Positions 43,791-52,449 of a stretch of DNA of 64,000 nt are shown here, piece by piece. The stretch is from Bermanella sp034110565 (lineage in GTDB: Bacteria > Pseudomonadota > Gammaproteobacteria > Pseudomonadales > Oceanobacteraceae), in the NCBI GenBank assembly GCA_034110565.1, contig JAWUYY010000020.1, forward strand, positions 9,477-73,476, given 5' to 3'. A model generated the notes under the pieces. It did no database searches and was not told where the DNA came from. It was given only the letters and a program-made list of their open reading frames with translations. The translations under genes were made by a program, and so were the position numbers. Each line of letters starts with the position of its first letter. Positions within the stretch are counted from its first letter, which is position 1.

Positions 43791-45293
43791 TCAGTTCGAC
43801 ACTGCAGGCCCCAACGGCCAGCCTAGCCCAACCCATAATGTCAGCAAACCACCCCATACCAGCAGTAAAACCAGAGAATAAGGCAGCATAATCGTCAGTA
43901 AACGACCGACTGTAAGGTCAGCTTCATATTTATGGGCATAAGCCAGCACCAGAGGAAAGTACGGCATTAATGGGGTGATAATATTGGTGCTGCTATCCGC
44001 TACACGATAAGCCCCTTGCACGGCCTCAGGCTCAATCCCTAATAAAAAGAAAGCGGGCACAATGACAGGGGCCAAAAGCGCCCATTTTGCAGAGGCACTG
44101 CCGATAAATAAATTCAGCACAGCCGTGACCAACATCAACCCGATCACTGCGGCGGGGCCACTAATCGCAAAGTTTTCCAGTACACCCGCCAGCTCAATGG
44201 CCAGCACTAACCCTAATGAGCTCCATTTAAACCAAGCAATAAACTGGGCCACCACAAACATCAACACAAGATAAGGTGCTATATCGATAATGCCTTGCTC
44301 AAGGGCTTTGACCCATTTATGCCAAGTGTTCAAACGCTTTTGTTGCACACCATATACCGTGGCAAGTAGCGCTACACTCAGGGCTATCATGGCCACTAAC
44401 GACGCCATAAACGGACCACTTAGTAGGCCACCTTGATCATTCTGCAGCACCGCACCACTGGGAAGCGTCAATCCAAGCCACGTTAAAATAATGAGCGCGA
44501 GCGTAATATAAAAGCCTTTGCCAAACCCACCCGTTAAAGCGTCTTGCTCTAGGCTATTTTTAAGCGTTTGTTGTGAGGCTTGCGGCGCTGCAGAGGAGGA
44601 AGTTGCCAGTAAATAAGGCTCTACCCATAAGCGGTTCACCAGCACGCAGCTAATCACCACCACGAACACACTGAACACCAAAAAGTAATAATTGGCGAGA
44701 ATACTGACATCCCTATCGGCCACTAAAGATAAAGCCTCTGAACTGATGCCTGACAGCATGGCATCTACTGGGCCCACTAATAAGTTGGCACTAAAGCCAC
44801 CTGAAACACAGGCAAAACCCAAGGCTAAACCTGCTATGGGGTTTCGCCCTGCTGCATAAAAAACCGCAGCGCACAAAGGCAATAACACCACATAACCTGA
44901 GTCCACAGCGATGCTCGACATAACACCAAAAAACGCAACCGCAATGGCTAGAAATGCCGCAGGCGTACGCTTAGTCAAACCTGAAATCAAACCTGGTAGC
45001 AGGCCACTTTTTTCGGCCAAAGAAAATGCGAGGGCCATTAAAATCACAGGGCCAACCGGTGCAAAGTTCATGAAGTTTTTCACCAGAGAGCTCAACATGT
45101 ACACCAGACCATCTGTTGAAGCCAGGCTGTGTACTTTGAGTAATTCACCGGTTGCTGGGTGTTGAGCTTGCCACCCCATAAACTGCCCCACTGCACTCAT
45201 GACTAATACAATGACACACAAATAAATGAACAAGGCCATGGGGTGTGGCAAACGATTCGCGACTGTTTCAATGCGCCGTAAAAATTGACTCAT
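43791..45293 (-). CDS. AbgT-family transporter
   Basis: A 500-residue inner-membrane transporter of the AbgT/MtrF family (p-aminobenzoyl-glutamate import or proton-driven antimetabolite efflux). About 11 helices and two hairpins are visible. Characteristic pieces are LPHPMALFIYLC near the N-terminus, GVMSSIAVDSGYVVLLPL, GGFSANLLVGPVDAML, FIGSASAKWALLAPVIVPAFF and DSSTNIITPLMPYFPLVLAYA. Length is typical. The role is probably folate-precursor or sulfonamide-type transport; direction cannot be told. Confidence 0.93.
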   Translation of the reverse strand: MSQFLRRIETVANRLPHPMALFIYLCVIVLVMSAVGQFMGWQAQHPATGELLKVHSLASTDGLVYMLSSLVKNFMNFAPVGPVILMALAFSLAEKSGLLPGLISGLTKRTPAAFLAIAVAFFGVMSSIAVDSGYVVLLPLCAAVFYAAGRNPIAGLALGFACVSGGFSANLLVGPVDAMLSGISSEALSLVADRDVSILANYYFLVFSVFVVVISCVLVNRLWVEPYLLATSSSAAPQASQQTLKNSLEQDALTGGFGKGFYITLALIILTWLGLTLPSGAVLQNDQGGLLSGPFMASLVAMIALSVALLATVYGVQQKRLNTWHKWVKALEQGIIDIAPYLVLMFVVAQFIAWFKWSSLGLVLAIELAGVLENFAISGPAAVIGLMLVTAVLNLFIGSASAKWALLAPVIVPAFFLLGIEPEAVQGAYRVADSSTNIITPLMPYFPLVLAYAHKYEADLTVGRLLTIMLPYSLVLLLVWGGLLTLWVGLGWPLGPAVSN

Positions 45294-45512
45294 GGCGTTA
45301 ATTATCCTTCCTATGAGATATTTAGGGTATTTACTTTAAATCTGGCAATTTCCAGCCAAAATAAATAGTGCTTTATATTCAATGACTTACAATGATTTAT
45401 AAAAACAGAACACTTTATTTCATCGACTGATCGGCTAAACGATACTTTTGTACTAGAAAAACCTTATTTTCACACTAGAATGGCGCCCGTATCTTATTTT
45501 TCTGGAGCTATC

Positions 45513-45776
45513 ATGGCGTTATCCCAAACCGTACCCCAACCGACTAGTCTCAGTGACAGCGCTAATATCGCCACCATACTACCAGCCAATACGCCGATGC
45601 CGTTGTGCTGCGACGCCTGTGACCATGAACAAATTTACACCATGACGCACTTACGTCAATTGCCGACCATCGTGTGTGAAGATTGTGGTGATGCTCGCCC
45701 TTTCAGCGCGTTTGAATTAAATATCTTAGAAAGCACACTGAACACCATGGGGTATTTCTTACAAAAACGCGCTTAG
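45513..45776 (+). CDS. Small zinc-ribbon protein, unknown
   Basis: An 87-residue protein with two CxxC knuckles, CDAC and CEDC, spaced 24 residues apart, which form a probable zinc ribbon. The flanks are hydrophilic; the C-terminus is helical (FELNILESTLNTMGYFLQK). GGAG precedes the chosen ATG, which is preferred over one 11 codons upstream. Family not recognised. Stand-alone, with a strong terminator after it. Confidence 0.65.
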   Translation: MALSQTVPQPTSLSDSANIATILPANTPMPLCCDACDHEQIYTMTHLRQLPTIVCEDCGDARPFSAFELNILESTLNTMGYFLQKRA

Positions 45777-45809
45777 CCTTGCGGTTGCTCTAATAAAAAT
45801 AATAGATAC

Positions 45810-45838
45810 AAAAAAGGAGACCATGGGTCTCCTTTTTT
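45810..45838. terminator. Bidirectional terminator
   Basis: AAAAAGGAGACC/GGTCTCCTTTTTT stem with a tiny loop, between the zinc-ribbon gene and the convergent TetR gene. Confidence 0.88.
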
Positions 45839-45860
45839 AATGCCTAAAAATGGCGTTCAT

Positions 45861-46574
45861 TTAGTCTTCTTTAGGTACGTCAATTTTCAGTATTAACGAT
45901 ACTTGTCTTTCTAAAATATCACGCTGGGCTTGCTGATTTATTTCTTCAACTGGCACCAATAACGCTTCGTATTCTACGCGACGAAGGGTACTGACCAAGA
46001 TTTGTGCATCTTCTTTCGGGTGAGAGCTGTGCACTAGGTTTAAAAACTCAATGAGTTTTTGTTCCATAGCTTGAGCGTGTTCATTCGCCAGCCCCCGCAG
46101 ATTTTCATTCAACAGTGCCTCATAACGAAACGCTTGATCAGCTACCGCCATTTCACGGTTATGAGTGGTCTTTTCTAATACATAAGCCAATAATTGATCC
46201 ACAATCACTTCAACCAACTTAGGGCCTGTGGTCAGCTCTGCTAGTTTCTTGCCGTCTGCATTTTCTAAAGGCTCATACATCTTACGCGCAAACACATTGA
46301 CAATAGACTGTGCTTTCTCAGCATAAAGCATGAATGTATCGCTGATCAGTTCTTGGATATCTTTAAAGTAATAAGTGGTTGCAGCCAAAGGAACATCCGC
46401 TTCTTTTGCGACGCTACGATGGCGAATGGCACGCACGCCATCGCTTACCACGATTCTTAGTGATGCCTCTAGAATGGCCCTGCGACGCTGTTCGCTACCG
46501 GCTCTGGAGGTTTTACGTCCTCGGTATTGAATGGAATTGGGCTCGTTCGATTGGGCCTTATGAAGTGCTGTCAT
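45861..46574 (-). CDS. TetR/AcrR-family transcriptional regulator
   Basis: A 237-residue regulator. After a basic N-terminal tail the helix-turn-helix (about 28-78) reads RRAILEASLRIVVSDGVRAIRHRSVAKEADVPLAATTYYFKD in sections, a TetR DNA-binding domain. The all-helical ligand domain follows. The effector is not recognisable. Two direct GCTATTTATT copies just upstream (46599-46608, 46620-46629) are possible self-regulatory sites. Target genes unknown. Confidence 0.88.
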   Translation of the reverse strand: MTALHKAQSNEPNSIQYRGRKTSRAGSEQRRRAILEASLRIVVSDGVRAIRHRSVAKEADVPLAATTYYFKDIQELISDTFMLYAEKAQSIVNVFARKMYEPLENADGKKLAELTTGPKLVEVIVDQLLAYVLEKTTHNREMAVADQAFRYEALLNENLRGLANEHAQAMEQKLIEFLNLVHSSHPKEDAQILVSTLRRVEYEALLVPVEEINQQAQRDILERQVSLILKIDVPKED

Positions 46575-46805
46575 TGGTGATGTCCTGACTCATGTAGCGC
46601 TATTTATTATTATTGTTATGCTATTTATTTTTATAAGTGGCTTAAGATTACTGATTCCATCGGCAAAAGCAATCGCCAAAGTAGGCAAGCCCTTGCCCTT
46701 TTTAGAGTACTTACTCCAGTTTTTCCTCGAATTATCAAGCGTTTACAAGGTTGGCTCAAATCTTGATTACCATAATATATAATCGCTTTTTTTGAGTATC
46801 AGACG

Positions 46806-47252
46806 ATGATGGATATCCTAGGTTTACCCAAGCGCATGATGCAACAGTTTGGGCAAATGACTCAGGTGGATCAAACCCAGGCTGTAAAGGCACCAACAGA
46901 AACCAAAACTCAGGATATGGCCCTTTCTTCTATGGGTGATCGCGTTAACTATCTTGCTCGTGAGTTTGATGTAAAGGCGCTAAGTATGTCCGACATCCTT
47001 CCTCTGCAAACAGCTCTTAGCGATCATGAGATTATTAAAAGCCACCAAGTTCGCGCACAAGGTTTACTGACTCAACTGGCTTACCATCATTATGAAGCCG
47101 GCCCGATGGATTTAGAAAAAGCGCTAGAAACACATCTAGAAGAATTAAAAGGCAAGCCTGCTGTACTTGCCGATTACCAAGAAGGTAAGCACGTGTTAAA
47201 CGTCGTGCGTAATCTTGCCAGCGCCCGAGAGCAACAAACGCATGCCGCTTAA
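46806..47252 (+). CDS. Unknown cytoplasmic protein
   Basis: A 148-residue protein not recognised. It starts MMDILGLPKRMMQQFGQM, which is amphipathic, then a polar linker rich in Gln/Thr/Lys (about 20-40), then a helical domain (LAREFDVKALSMSDILPLQTALSDHE; GLLTQLAYHHYEAGPMDLEKALE). No signal or membrane segment. The ribosome site is weak. A TATATAAT sequence about 20 nt upstream could be its -10 box. It precedes the DUF481 gene by 45 nt. Confidence 0.55.
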   Translation: MMDILGLPKRMMQQFGQMTQVDQTQAVKAPTETKTQDMALSSMGDRVNYLAREFDVKALSMSDILPLQTALSDHEIIKSHQVRAQGLLTQLAYHHYEAGPMDLEKALETHLEELKGKPAVLADYQEGKHVLNVVRNLASAREQQTHAA

Positions 47253-47297
47253 AATATGCTAAAGTAAGGGTTTAATATCCTATCAATAAGAGCCTTT

Positions 47298-48053
47298 ATG
47301 TTTCGTTTCCTTGTCCCCATTTTTCTTCTTGTCTCACAATCCACACTTGCTATTACCAATATCGAAAGCCAGCGTCTAAATGACACAAGCCTTGGTACCA
47401 AAGGCAATATTAGTTTTACCCTCGATGGTGAAATCGGGGAGTCAGATGAATTCACTCTAGGTTCCGCCATCACCTTGATTCGATCTTACGTTGGCGGCGA
47501 ATGGATTGTATTACTTGATCGTGAGTATTCTGAAATCGATGATGAAGTGAACACGGATGAAACCCTTGTGCATTTGCGCCATTTAACCCAGCACAGCCCT
47601 CACTGGGGCCATGAGGTGTTTACTCAATACGAAGAAGATTTATTTGCGGACCTTGCCAAGCGTGCCATTTTGGGTGCCGGTGCGCGTTACACATTGAATG
47701 CTGACCCCGAATTAAAAACAGCCAATCATTTTGGTCTAGGTGCATTCTATGAAGATGAAGAATATGCAGACAACATCATTGAAGACAACGAACAAAATGT
47801 TCGACTAAATATTTACTGGGCGTACCGTAACCGTTTAGCGGAAAATATGACGTACACCAGCACACTTTACTTTCAACCAGATGTGGAAGAATTTGCTGAC
47901 AATAAAGGTTTATGGCAGAACGCCGTAACGATTTCGGTGACAACAACCATTAGCTTAAGTGTCACGTGGAATGCCCTTTACGATACCCACGCACCTGATG
48001 GTGAAGACGATACCGAGTTCGATTACAAAAGCATTATTATTTATAACTTCTAA
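47298..48053 (+). CDS. DUF481-like outer-membrane beta-barrel protein
   Basis: A 251-residue exported protein (signal ending STLA). The rest is alternating beta strands with aromatic girdles: GNISFTLDGEIG, WIVLLDREYSEI, HEVFTQYEEDLFADLAKRAILGAGARY, NVRLNIYWAYRNRL, and the terminal strand YKSIIIYNF, ending in Phe. The FxQYExdxFxxLxxRxxxGxG pattern fits DUF481. Function unknown. Confidence 0.75.
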   Translation: MFRFLVPIFLLVSQSTLAITNIESQRLNDTSLGTKGNISFTLDGEIGESDEFTLGSAITLIRSYVGGEWIVLLDREYSEIDDEVNTDETLVHLRHLTQHSPHWGHEVFTQYEEDLFADLAKRAILGAGARYTLNADPELKTANHFGLGAFYEDEEYADNIIEDNEQNVRLNIYWAYRNRLAENMTYTSTLYFQPDVEEFADNKGLWQNAVTISVTTTISLSVTWNALYDTHAPDGEDDTEFDYKSIIIYNF

Positions 48054-48099
48054 GACTCACCCCTGACGTACTGGCACATCAGGGATTAAATTGAGAGGG

Positions 48100-48468
48100 T
48101 TAAGCAGGCACAAGCAGTCTTTCTACCGTTTCTTTAAGCTGCTGTTCATCAGCAGGCTTAATCAAATAATCACTGGCCCCTTGGCGCTTACCCCACATGA
48201 TGTCTGTTTCTTGATCTTTTGACGTCACAATCACCACAGGAATATGCTTGGTAGCTTCATTTTTGGTGATTTTACGAGTGGCCTGAAAGCCATTCATATT
48301 CGGCATCACCACATCCATTAGAATAAGGTCTGGCAGTAAATCGATGGCTTTTGCCACGCCCTGTACACCATCTTCGGCACTGTGAACCGTATGACCTTGT
48401 TTTTCAAGGATACGCTTGTGCCCTTCCATCATAGTGGCAGAATCATCCACAATTAAAATAGTCGCCAT
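48100..48468 (-). CDS. pilH: PilH-like single-domain response regulator
   Basis: A 122-residue stand-alone receiver. DDS at 8-10, phospho-acceptor Asp52 (LMDVVMPNMNGFQATRKIT), Thr/Ser in VIVTSKDQETD and Lys in LIKPADE. The segment SKDQETDIMWGKRQGASDYL closely follows the PilH pattern of twitching-motility systems. No other pil-chp genes adjoin in the window, so the partner kinase lies elsewhere. A CheY-like role in another chemosensory array remains possible. Confidence 0.75.
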   Translation of the reverse strand: MATILIVDDSATMMEGHKRILEKQGHTVHSAEDGVQGVAKAIDLLPDLILMDVVMPNMNGFQATRKITKNEATKHIPVVIVTSKDQETDIMWGKRQGASDYLIKPADEQQLKETVERLLVPA

Positions 48469-48611
48469 GTCGCCTCTGCTTCTTATAGTTGGTTGTTATC
48501 GAAGGGAGTGAGGGGGTGAGCCCTGTAGAAAGGCGATAGTTTAGCCCCCCTGCAGGTCTTTCGTCTACTTCCCTTAACCTTATATACCGTCAATGTTAAA
48601 GGGTTCTCACT

Positions 48612-49058
48612 TCAAACGATTAACCCAAGAGTCTCTTCTGCCCAATGTATCGCAGGCCTTTGTGGCTGGTAGTCCTCTAAGGCATCAATGTTAAATCGAG
48701 GACAAAGCGCTTTGCCTTGTAACTCAAACATCAACGTTTCCATCGTGGCGCCCGCTTGGCAGAAGGTGTCATAACTGCTGTCACCCAAGGCCACAACGGC
48801 AAAATACTTATTAGGGATCAACGGTAATTGATCTTGCAGTTGTCTGTATAGAGGGACAATGGTCGCCGCTAAATCTCCTTGACCAGTACTAGATGTCACA
48901 ATCACCAGTACATCAGCTTTTTCGTCCGTAACATTCTCAATGCTAGGATTCACATACACCTTTACCTCATGTTGTTGCTTAAACACATCCGCAATCCCAT
49001 TGGCAGCCACCAGCGCACCACCTGTCACCGTGCCCACTAAAACATTAATACTGGCCAT
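48612..49058 (-). CDS. Flavodoxin / MioC-like protein
   Basis: A 148-residue cytoplasmic flavodoxin-like protein. The FMN phosphate loop is VLVGTVTGGALVAA, and VTSSTGQGDL and ALGDSSYDTFCQAG supply the isoalloxazine loops. The layout is that of MioC-type flavodoxins. AGGGG 8 nt before the ATG marks the start; a longer opening exists but does not improve the fold. It should carry electrons as FMN hydroquinone for an unknown partner. Confidence 0.87.
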   Translation of the reverse strand: MASINVLVGTVTGGALVAANGIADVFKQQHEVKVYVNPSIENVTDEKADVLVIVTSSTGQGDLAATIVPLYRQLQDQLPLIPNKYFAVVALGDSSYDTFCQAGATMETLMFELQGKALCPRFNIDALEDYQPQRPAIHWAEETLGLIV

Positions 49059-49119
49059 AAATACCCCTAAACCTAAATATCTGAGCCGATTATGCCGCAA
49101 TCAATCCAAAGGCTAAATG

Positions 49120-49425
49120 TTACGCACAGTACAATTTATTCACATATACCCAAAAAGCTAACCCTAAGCTGGCCACACTGATCACAATAAGGCCCAATAT
49201 CAGCCCATACTTTGACCAAAATGAAGGCTCAGGCTCTGCGGCTTTGAGCAGATCGCGCTGGGCTTCAAGTAATAACTGGGTGTCTTTACCGGCATGCTCC
49301 ATTAAATGCCATGCCGCCTCTCGCCAAGAAGAGTGGGTTTTACCTTGGCGCAATATGAGAATGGCTTCTTGAATACGAAAACGAGGCTTTTGTTTAGGGG
49401 CCGGGCTGGGGGTGTTGGAACTCAT
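49120..49425 (-). CDS. Small tail-anchored protein, unknown
   Basis: A 101-residue protein with a basic polar N-terminus (SPAPKQKPRFRIQEAILILRQGK), a helical middle and one C-terminal membrane helix (about 75-96) followed by NKLYCA, so it is probably tail-anchored in the inner membrane. Its start overlaps the preceding gene by 32 nt, a sign of coupling. Family not recognised. Confidence 0.55.
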   Translation of the reverse strand: MSSNTPSPAPKQKPRFRIQEAILILRQGKTHSSWREAAWHLMEHAGKDTQLLLEAQRDLLKAAEPEPSFWSKYGLILGLIVISVASLGLAFWVYVNKLYCA

Positions 49426-49861
49426 GGATCAAGCGTCCTTGTATGGTTTGCAGCATACGTTGTAAATCAAATCGCCAAATTTGTTGTGCACGCATCATAT
49501 CGATGGCATCCAATAGACTACGCTCAAGCAGCGCGGTCATGGTAATGTGTGTCGCCACAGTCCGGTGCAATGTACCATTGACGGCTACTATGCCACTAAA
49601 GAGCACGATACAGGCTTGCACAAAGGTCGACTGCGTCGATATGTCTCCTTTTGGCAGTCGACTCTCAGGTAGATTAAATTCCTCCTGTACCTGTGCCTCT
49701 AACTGCTGATACCACCACTGTAATGCTGTTTGTTCAGACTGCGGATAAATAGACTGCTCAGCCGCAGTAAATGCCGCATCAATGCTTTGCGCCATCTCAA
49801 ACTGCGTCTTACCCTGTAAACGCATATACATGGGCTGACGATCATCTTCTGGGGTAGTCAT
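49394..49861 (-). CDS. Unknown helical protein
   Basis: A 155-residue protein, all-helical by pattern (QFEMAQSIDAAFTAAEQS, LLERSLLDAIDMMRAQQIW), with a moderately hydrophobic stretch at about 88-108 (FVQACIVLFSGIVAVNG) that may be a membrane helix. Family not recognised. It overlaps the tail-anchored gene by 32 nt, and the flavodoxin lies 61 nt beyond that gene; the three may be one transcript. Confidence 0.55.
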   Translation of the reverse strand: MTTPEDDRQPMYMRLQGKTQFEMAQSIDAAFTAAEQSIYPQSEQTALQWWYQQLEAQVQEEFNLPESRLPKGDISTQSTFVQACIVLFSGIVAVNGTLHRTVATHITMTALLERSLLDAIDMMRAQQIWRFDLQRMLQTIQGRLIHEFQHPQPGP

Positions 49862-50000
49862 ATTTTTCCCCTATACTATTTATTCAACTACTTAGTTTTA
49901 AGCAGAGTTCATTAAAGTTGTCGAGTTTTACGCCGATATAAACTCAAAGGATTCTGCTCAATACATGCATTATAGGCATAAGGAATGATGTATCGAACCC

Positions 50001-50903
50001 ATGAGTAATGCCAAGCTACCAGGCCCCCCAGAGGGTTCAAAAAAGCCTAAAGCAGGCCGCGTCGATATAGAGACTTGGGCAAACCTATTCCTGCAGAAGT
50101 TATTTCCTGTCTGGTATTGTGTGCGCTACGTCACAGAAATGCCCATGGAAATGATTGGGGATATCAACCCGCGCAGCTTTTTAAGCCACCGCTGGCTGTC
50201 CGTTTCTGCCGTCAACACCGCTGCCGCTGACTCGTTAGACCAAGCCGGTAGCCAGTGGAAAGACTGTGCCCAGTTATTAAGAAAAGTGTATAAAACCAAA
50301 CGCTATAAGCGCTATCTATCCATGCGTAATGTCACCGCAGTGGAATCCAGTGTGGTCGATTACGATTACCAAGATATTGTCGAATATGCCGAAAATGAGT
50401 GTAAGGATATTCCGAAACACCATGCAGAACATTTTGATTCTCTAAGCCATGAAGTCTTTGGTGATAAAAGTAAGCACTACCCTTTCGCCTACCGAGAATG
50501 GGATGGCCGTTACTACTATTGCAACGAAGACGAGCCTAGAAACTTTGCTTCGCTTTTAATGCACTGCCGAGACAAAGGTCGAGACCTCACTATTAAAGCC
50601 GACATTGAAATTCAATTTGTGGATATTCGCACAGTCGAAATCATGCGCAGCCGCTATTGGATGCTACTGATGAAACGTGAAACCGCTTATCAAATTGCTT
50701 ACTTGATACGCGCCTCTAAGATTCCCTGCCAACTGGCAGAATTCGAATGGCGCCGCAGTGACCTTGTGTTTTTGGTTTTGAAAAAAACCGATTATCGTAC
50801 TGCGCAAATCGTTGAGGCGATGTTTCGTCGCCATTTCCCTCGTGGTGTCATAGAGTGGGGGCGCTACCTGTGCACTCATTCGGTTCCTTTTCGCAACCGC
50901 TAA
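50001..50903 (+). CDS. Unknown cytoplasmic protein
   Basis: A 300-residue protein, not recognised. It is rich in Tyr, Trp and Arg, with no signal or membrane helix. A Pro/Lys-rich N-terminus (LPGPPEGSKKPKAGRVD) leads to a folded region with WANLFLQKLFPVWYCVRYV. The ribosome site is weak at the chosen ATG. It stands alone before the DUF1244-HopJ gene, 91 nt away. The long frame supports a real gene. Confidence 0.6.
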   Translation: MSNAKLPGPPEGSKKPKAGRVDIETWANLFLQKLFPVWYCVRYVTEMPMEMIGDINPRSFLSHRWLSVSAVNTAAADSLDQAGSQWKDCAQLLRKVYKTKRYKRYLSMRNVTAVESSVVDYDYQDIVEYAENECKDIPKHHAEHFDSLSHEVFGDKSKHYPFAYREWDGRYYYCNEDEPRNFASLLMHCRDKGRDLTIKADIEIQFVDIRTVEIMRSRYWMLLMKRETAYQIAYLIRASKIPCQLAEFEWRRSDLVFLVLKKTDYRTAQIVEAMFRRHFPRGVIEWGRYLCTHSVPFRNR

Positions 50904-50994
50904 CACTCTTAAGTCCTTTATGCGTACTGGGTATTTGCCCTCACGGTTAAGCCCAGTACAATAGCGTCACCTATATTTTGCATAAGTATTTCTC

Positions 50995-51639
50995 ATGGAT
51001 CAAAACGCCATCGAAGCCGCGGTTATGCGCCGTTTCCTTAAACACCTTAATACCCGTAAAGATGTTCAAAATATCCAGCTAATGACCCTTGCTGGCTTTT
51101 GCCGCAATTGCTTGGGTAAATGGTACAAAGGCGCCGCTCAAGATGCGGGCATCGCCCTAGAGGAAGGCAGTGAACGCCAATGGGCTTATGGTATGAGCTA
51201 TGAGCAATGGAAAAAAGAATATCAGCTGGAATCCAGCGCGTTGGAAATGGCCCTATTTAACCAGCAACAAGCCCTACAAAAAGACATGAGTGAATTTCGT
51301 ACTCGCCTCGAAAGCGGTGAAAATCAATTTAGCGAAACACTCGCACTGGTTGAGAAATGGTACGACTTACACCCAACCTCGTTTAAAAACGGTTTAGATG
51401 ATCAGGCCGTCATGAACGATCAAGGCACAAACGAAGGCAGCCTAAAAGTCTTTGCCCTTGGCCGCCTTAATGGATTCACCCCAGAACAAGCGCTTAAAAG
51501 CTTTGGTGAGCATTACCGCGATGTATTGGCCACACCCGATGGTACGGACCATCAAAACATTCGCCAGTTTATGCGCCATGGTTGGCTTGGCATTCAATTT
51601 GAGAATGCACCCCTTAGCCTAAAAGCCGTTGAGGCATAA
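50995..51639 (+). CDS. DUF1244-HopJ fusion protein
   Basis: A 214-residue protein made of two modules. Residues about 1-78 match DUF1244 (MRRFLKHLNTR, DVQNIQLM-TLAGFCRNC, LGKWYKGAAQDAG, YGMSYEQWKKEYQ). A helical linker (about 80-100) leads to a HopJ domain (about 102-205: LESGENQFSETLALVEKWYD, TNEGSLKVFALGRL, SFGEHYRDVLATPDGTDH, FMRHGW). HopJ was named after a type III effector, but chromosomal homologues occur widely with no secretion system. The two are usually separate proteins. Function of both unknown; the frame is uninterrupted. Confidence 0.85.
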   Translation: MDQNAIEAAVMRRFLKHLNTRKDVQNIQLMTLAGFCRNCLGKWYKGAAQDAGIALEEGSERQWAYGMSYEQWKKEYQLESSALEMALFNQQQALQKDMSEFRTRLESGENQFSETLALVEKWYDLHPTSFKNGLDDQAVMNDQGTNEGSLKVFALGRLNGFTPEQALKSFGEHYRDVLATPDGTDHQNIRQFMRHGWLGIQFENAPLSLKAVEA

Positions 51640-51704
51640 GCCACAAAGCAGTAAAGTAACGGGCCAGTGACGTCACTGGCCTCAACACGTGCAAGGAATC
51701 ACTC

Positions 51705-52385
51705 ATGGACGCGGCCCGTAATACAGCACCCATTTTACAACTGAAAGCCAGCCTGCATCCGTTCACTCTTTTGCAGCTCGAAAGCTTAGATATTTCTGCC
51801 ATCAGCTTTGATTTAAAACAGCGCCTAGCCAAAGCGCCCCAGCTGCTTAAAAACGCGCCAGTGGTTATTGAACTACCCAGCCAACCTATTTCTCTAGAGT
51901 GGAGTGTGCAGCTCATTGATGAACTGCGCGAACTGGGCTTTATTCCTGTCGGTTTACGCTGCGATCAAGATCAACACAAAGTAGCCGAACACCTTAAGCT
52001 GCCATTGTTTAATGACAGCCCTAAAACCCCCAAACTTAAATCCAAAGCGCCACAACCTCAACCCGCTAAATTTATCAAACAAGCCATACGCAGTGGTCAA
52101 CAAATGATCAACCCAAATGGCGACCTCATAATATTTGGTAATGTGGGTCAAGGGGCTGAAGTGTTGGCCAGCGGCAGCATTCATATTTACGGCACCTTAT
52201 ATGGCCGCGCATTAGCAGGCATAAATGGCGACATCAACGCTACCATCACCTGTCAAAAATTAGAAAGTGAATTACTGGCCATCGCTGGGCAATATCAAGT
52301 GAGCGATGACCTCGCCAGCGAACACTGGCAGAAAACATGTCACATACACCTTAAAGACGAACGCTTGATTATAGAAAGCGTTTAA
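51705..52385 (+). CDS. minC: Septum-site-determining protein MinC
   Basis: A 226-residue inhibitor of FtsZ polymerisation. The N-terminal domain (about 1-105) is followed by a linker and the C-terminal right-handed beta-helix (about 125-220) with the signatures GDLIIFGNVGQGAEVLASGSIHIYG and YGRALAGINGD. MinD recruits it to the membrane through the C-terminal part. AAGGA precedes the ATG. First gene of minCDE; gap of 64 nt to minD. Confidence 0.95.
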   Translation: MDAARNTAPILQLKASLHPFTLLQLESLDISAISFDLKQRLAKAPQLLKNAPVVIELPSQPISLEWSVQLIDELRELGFIPVGLRCDQDQHKVAEHLKLPLFNDSPKTPKLKSKAPQPQPAKFIKQAIRSGQQMINPNGDLIIFGNVGQGAEVLASGSIHIYGTLYGRALAGINGDINATITCQKLESELLAIAGQYQVSDDLASEHWQKTCHIHLKDERLIIESV

Positions 52386-52449
52386 TAAATACTCACAAGA
52401 CAATAATTAATAAAGCTGAATTGACTCTAGCTTAAGCGAGTGCAAGCAC

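Noticed and set aside
46685..46703. GGCAA/TTGCC hairpin followed by CTTTTT, a possible terminator or second small RNA
   Set aside because: The stem is only 5 bp, and there is no plus-strand gene or promoter signal upstream of it.
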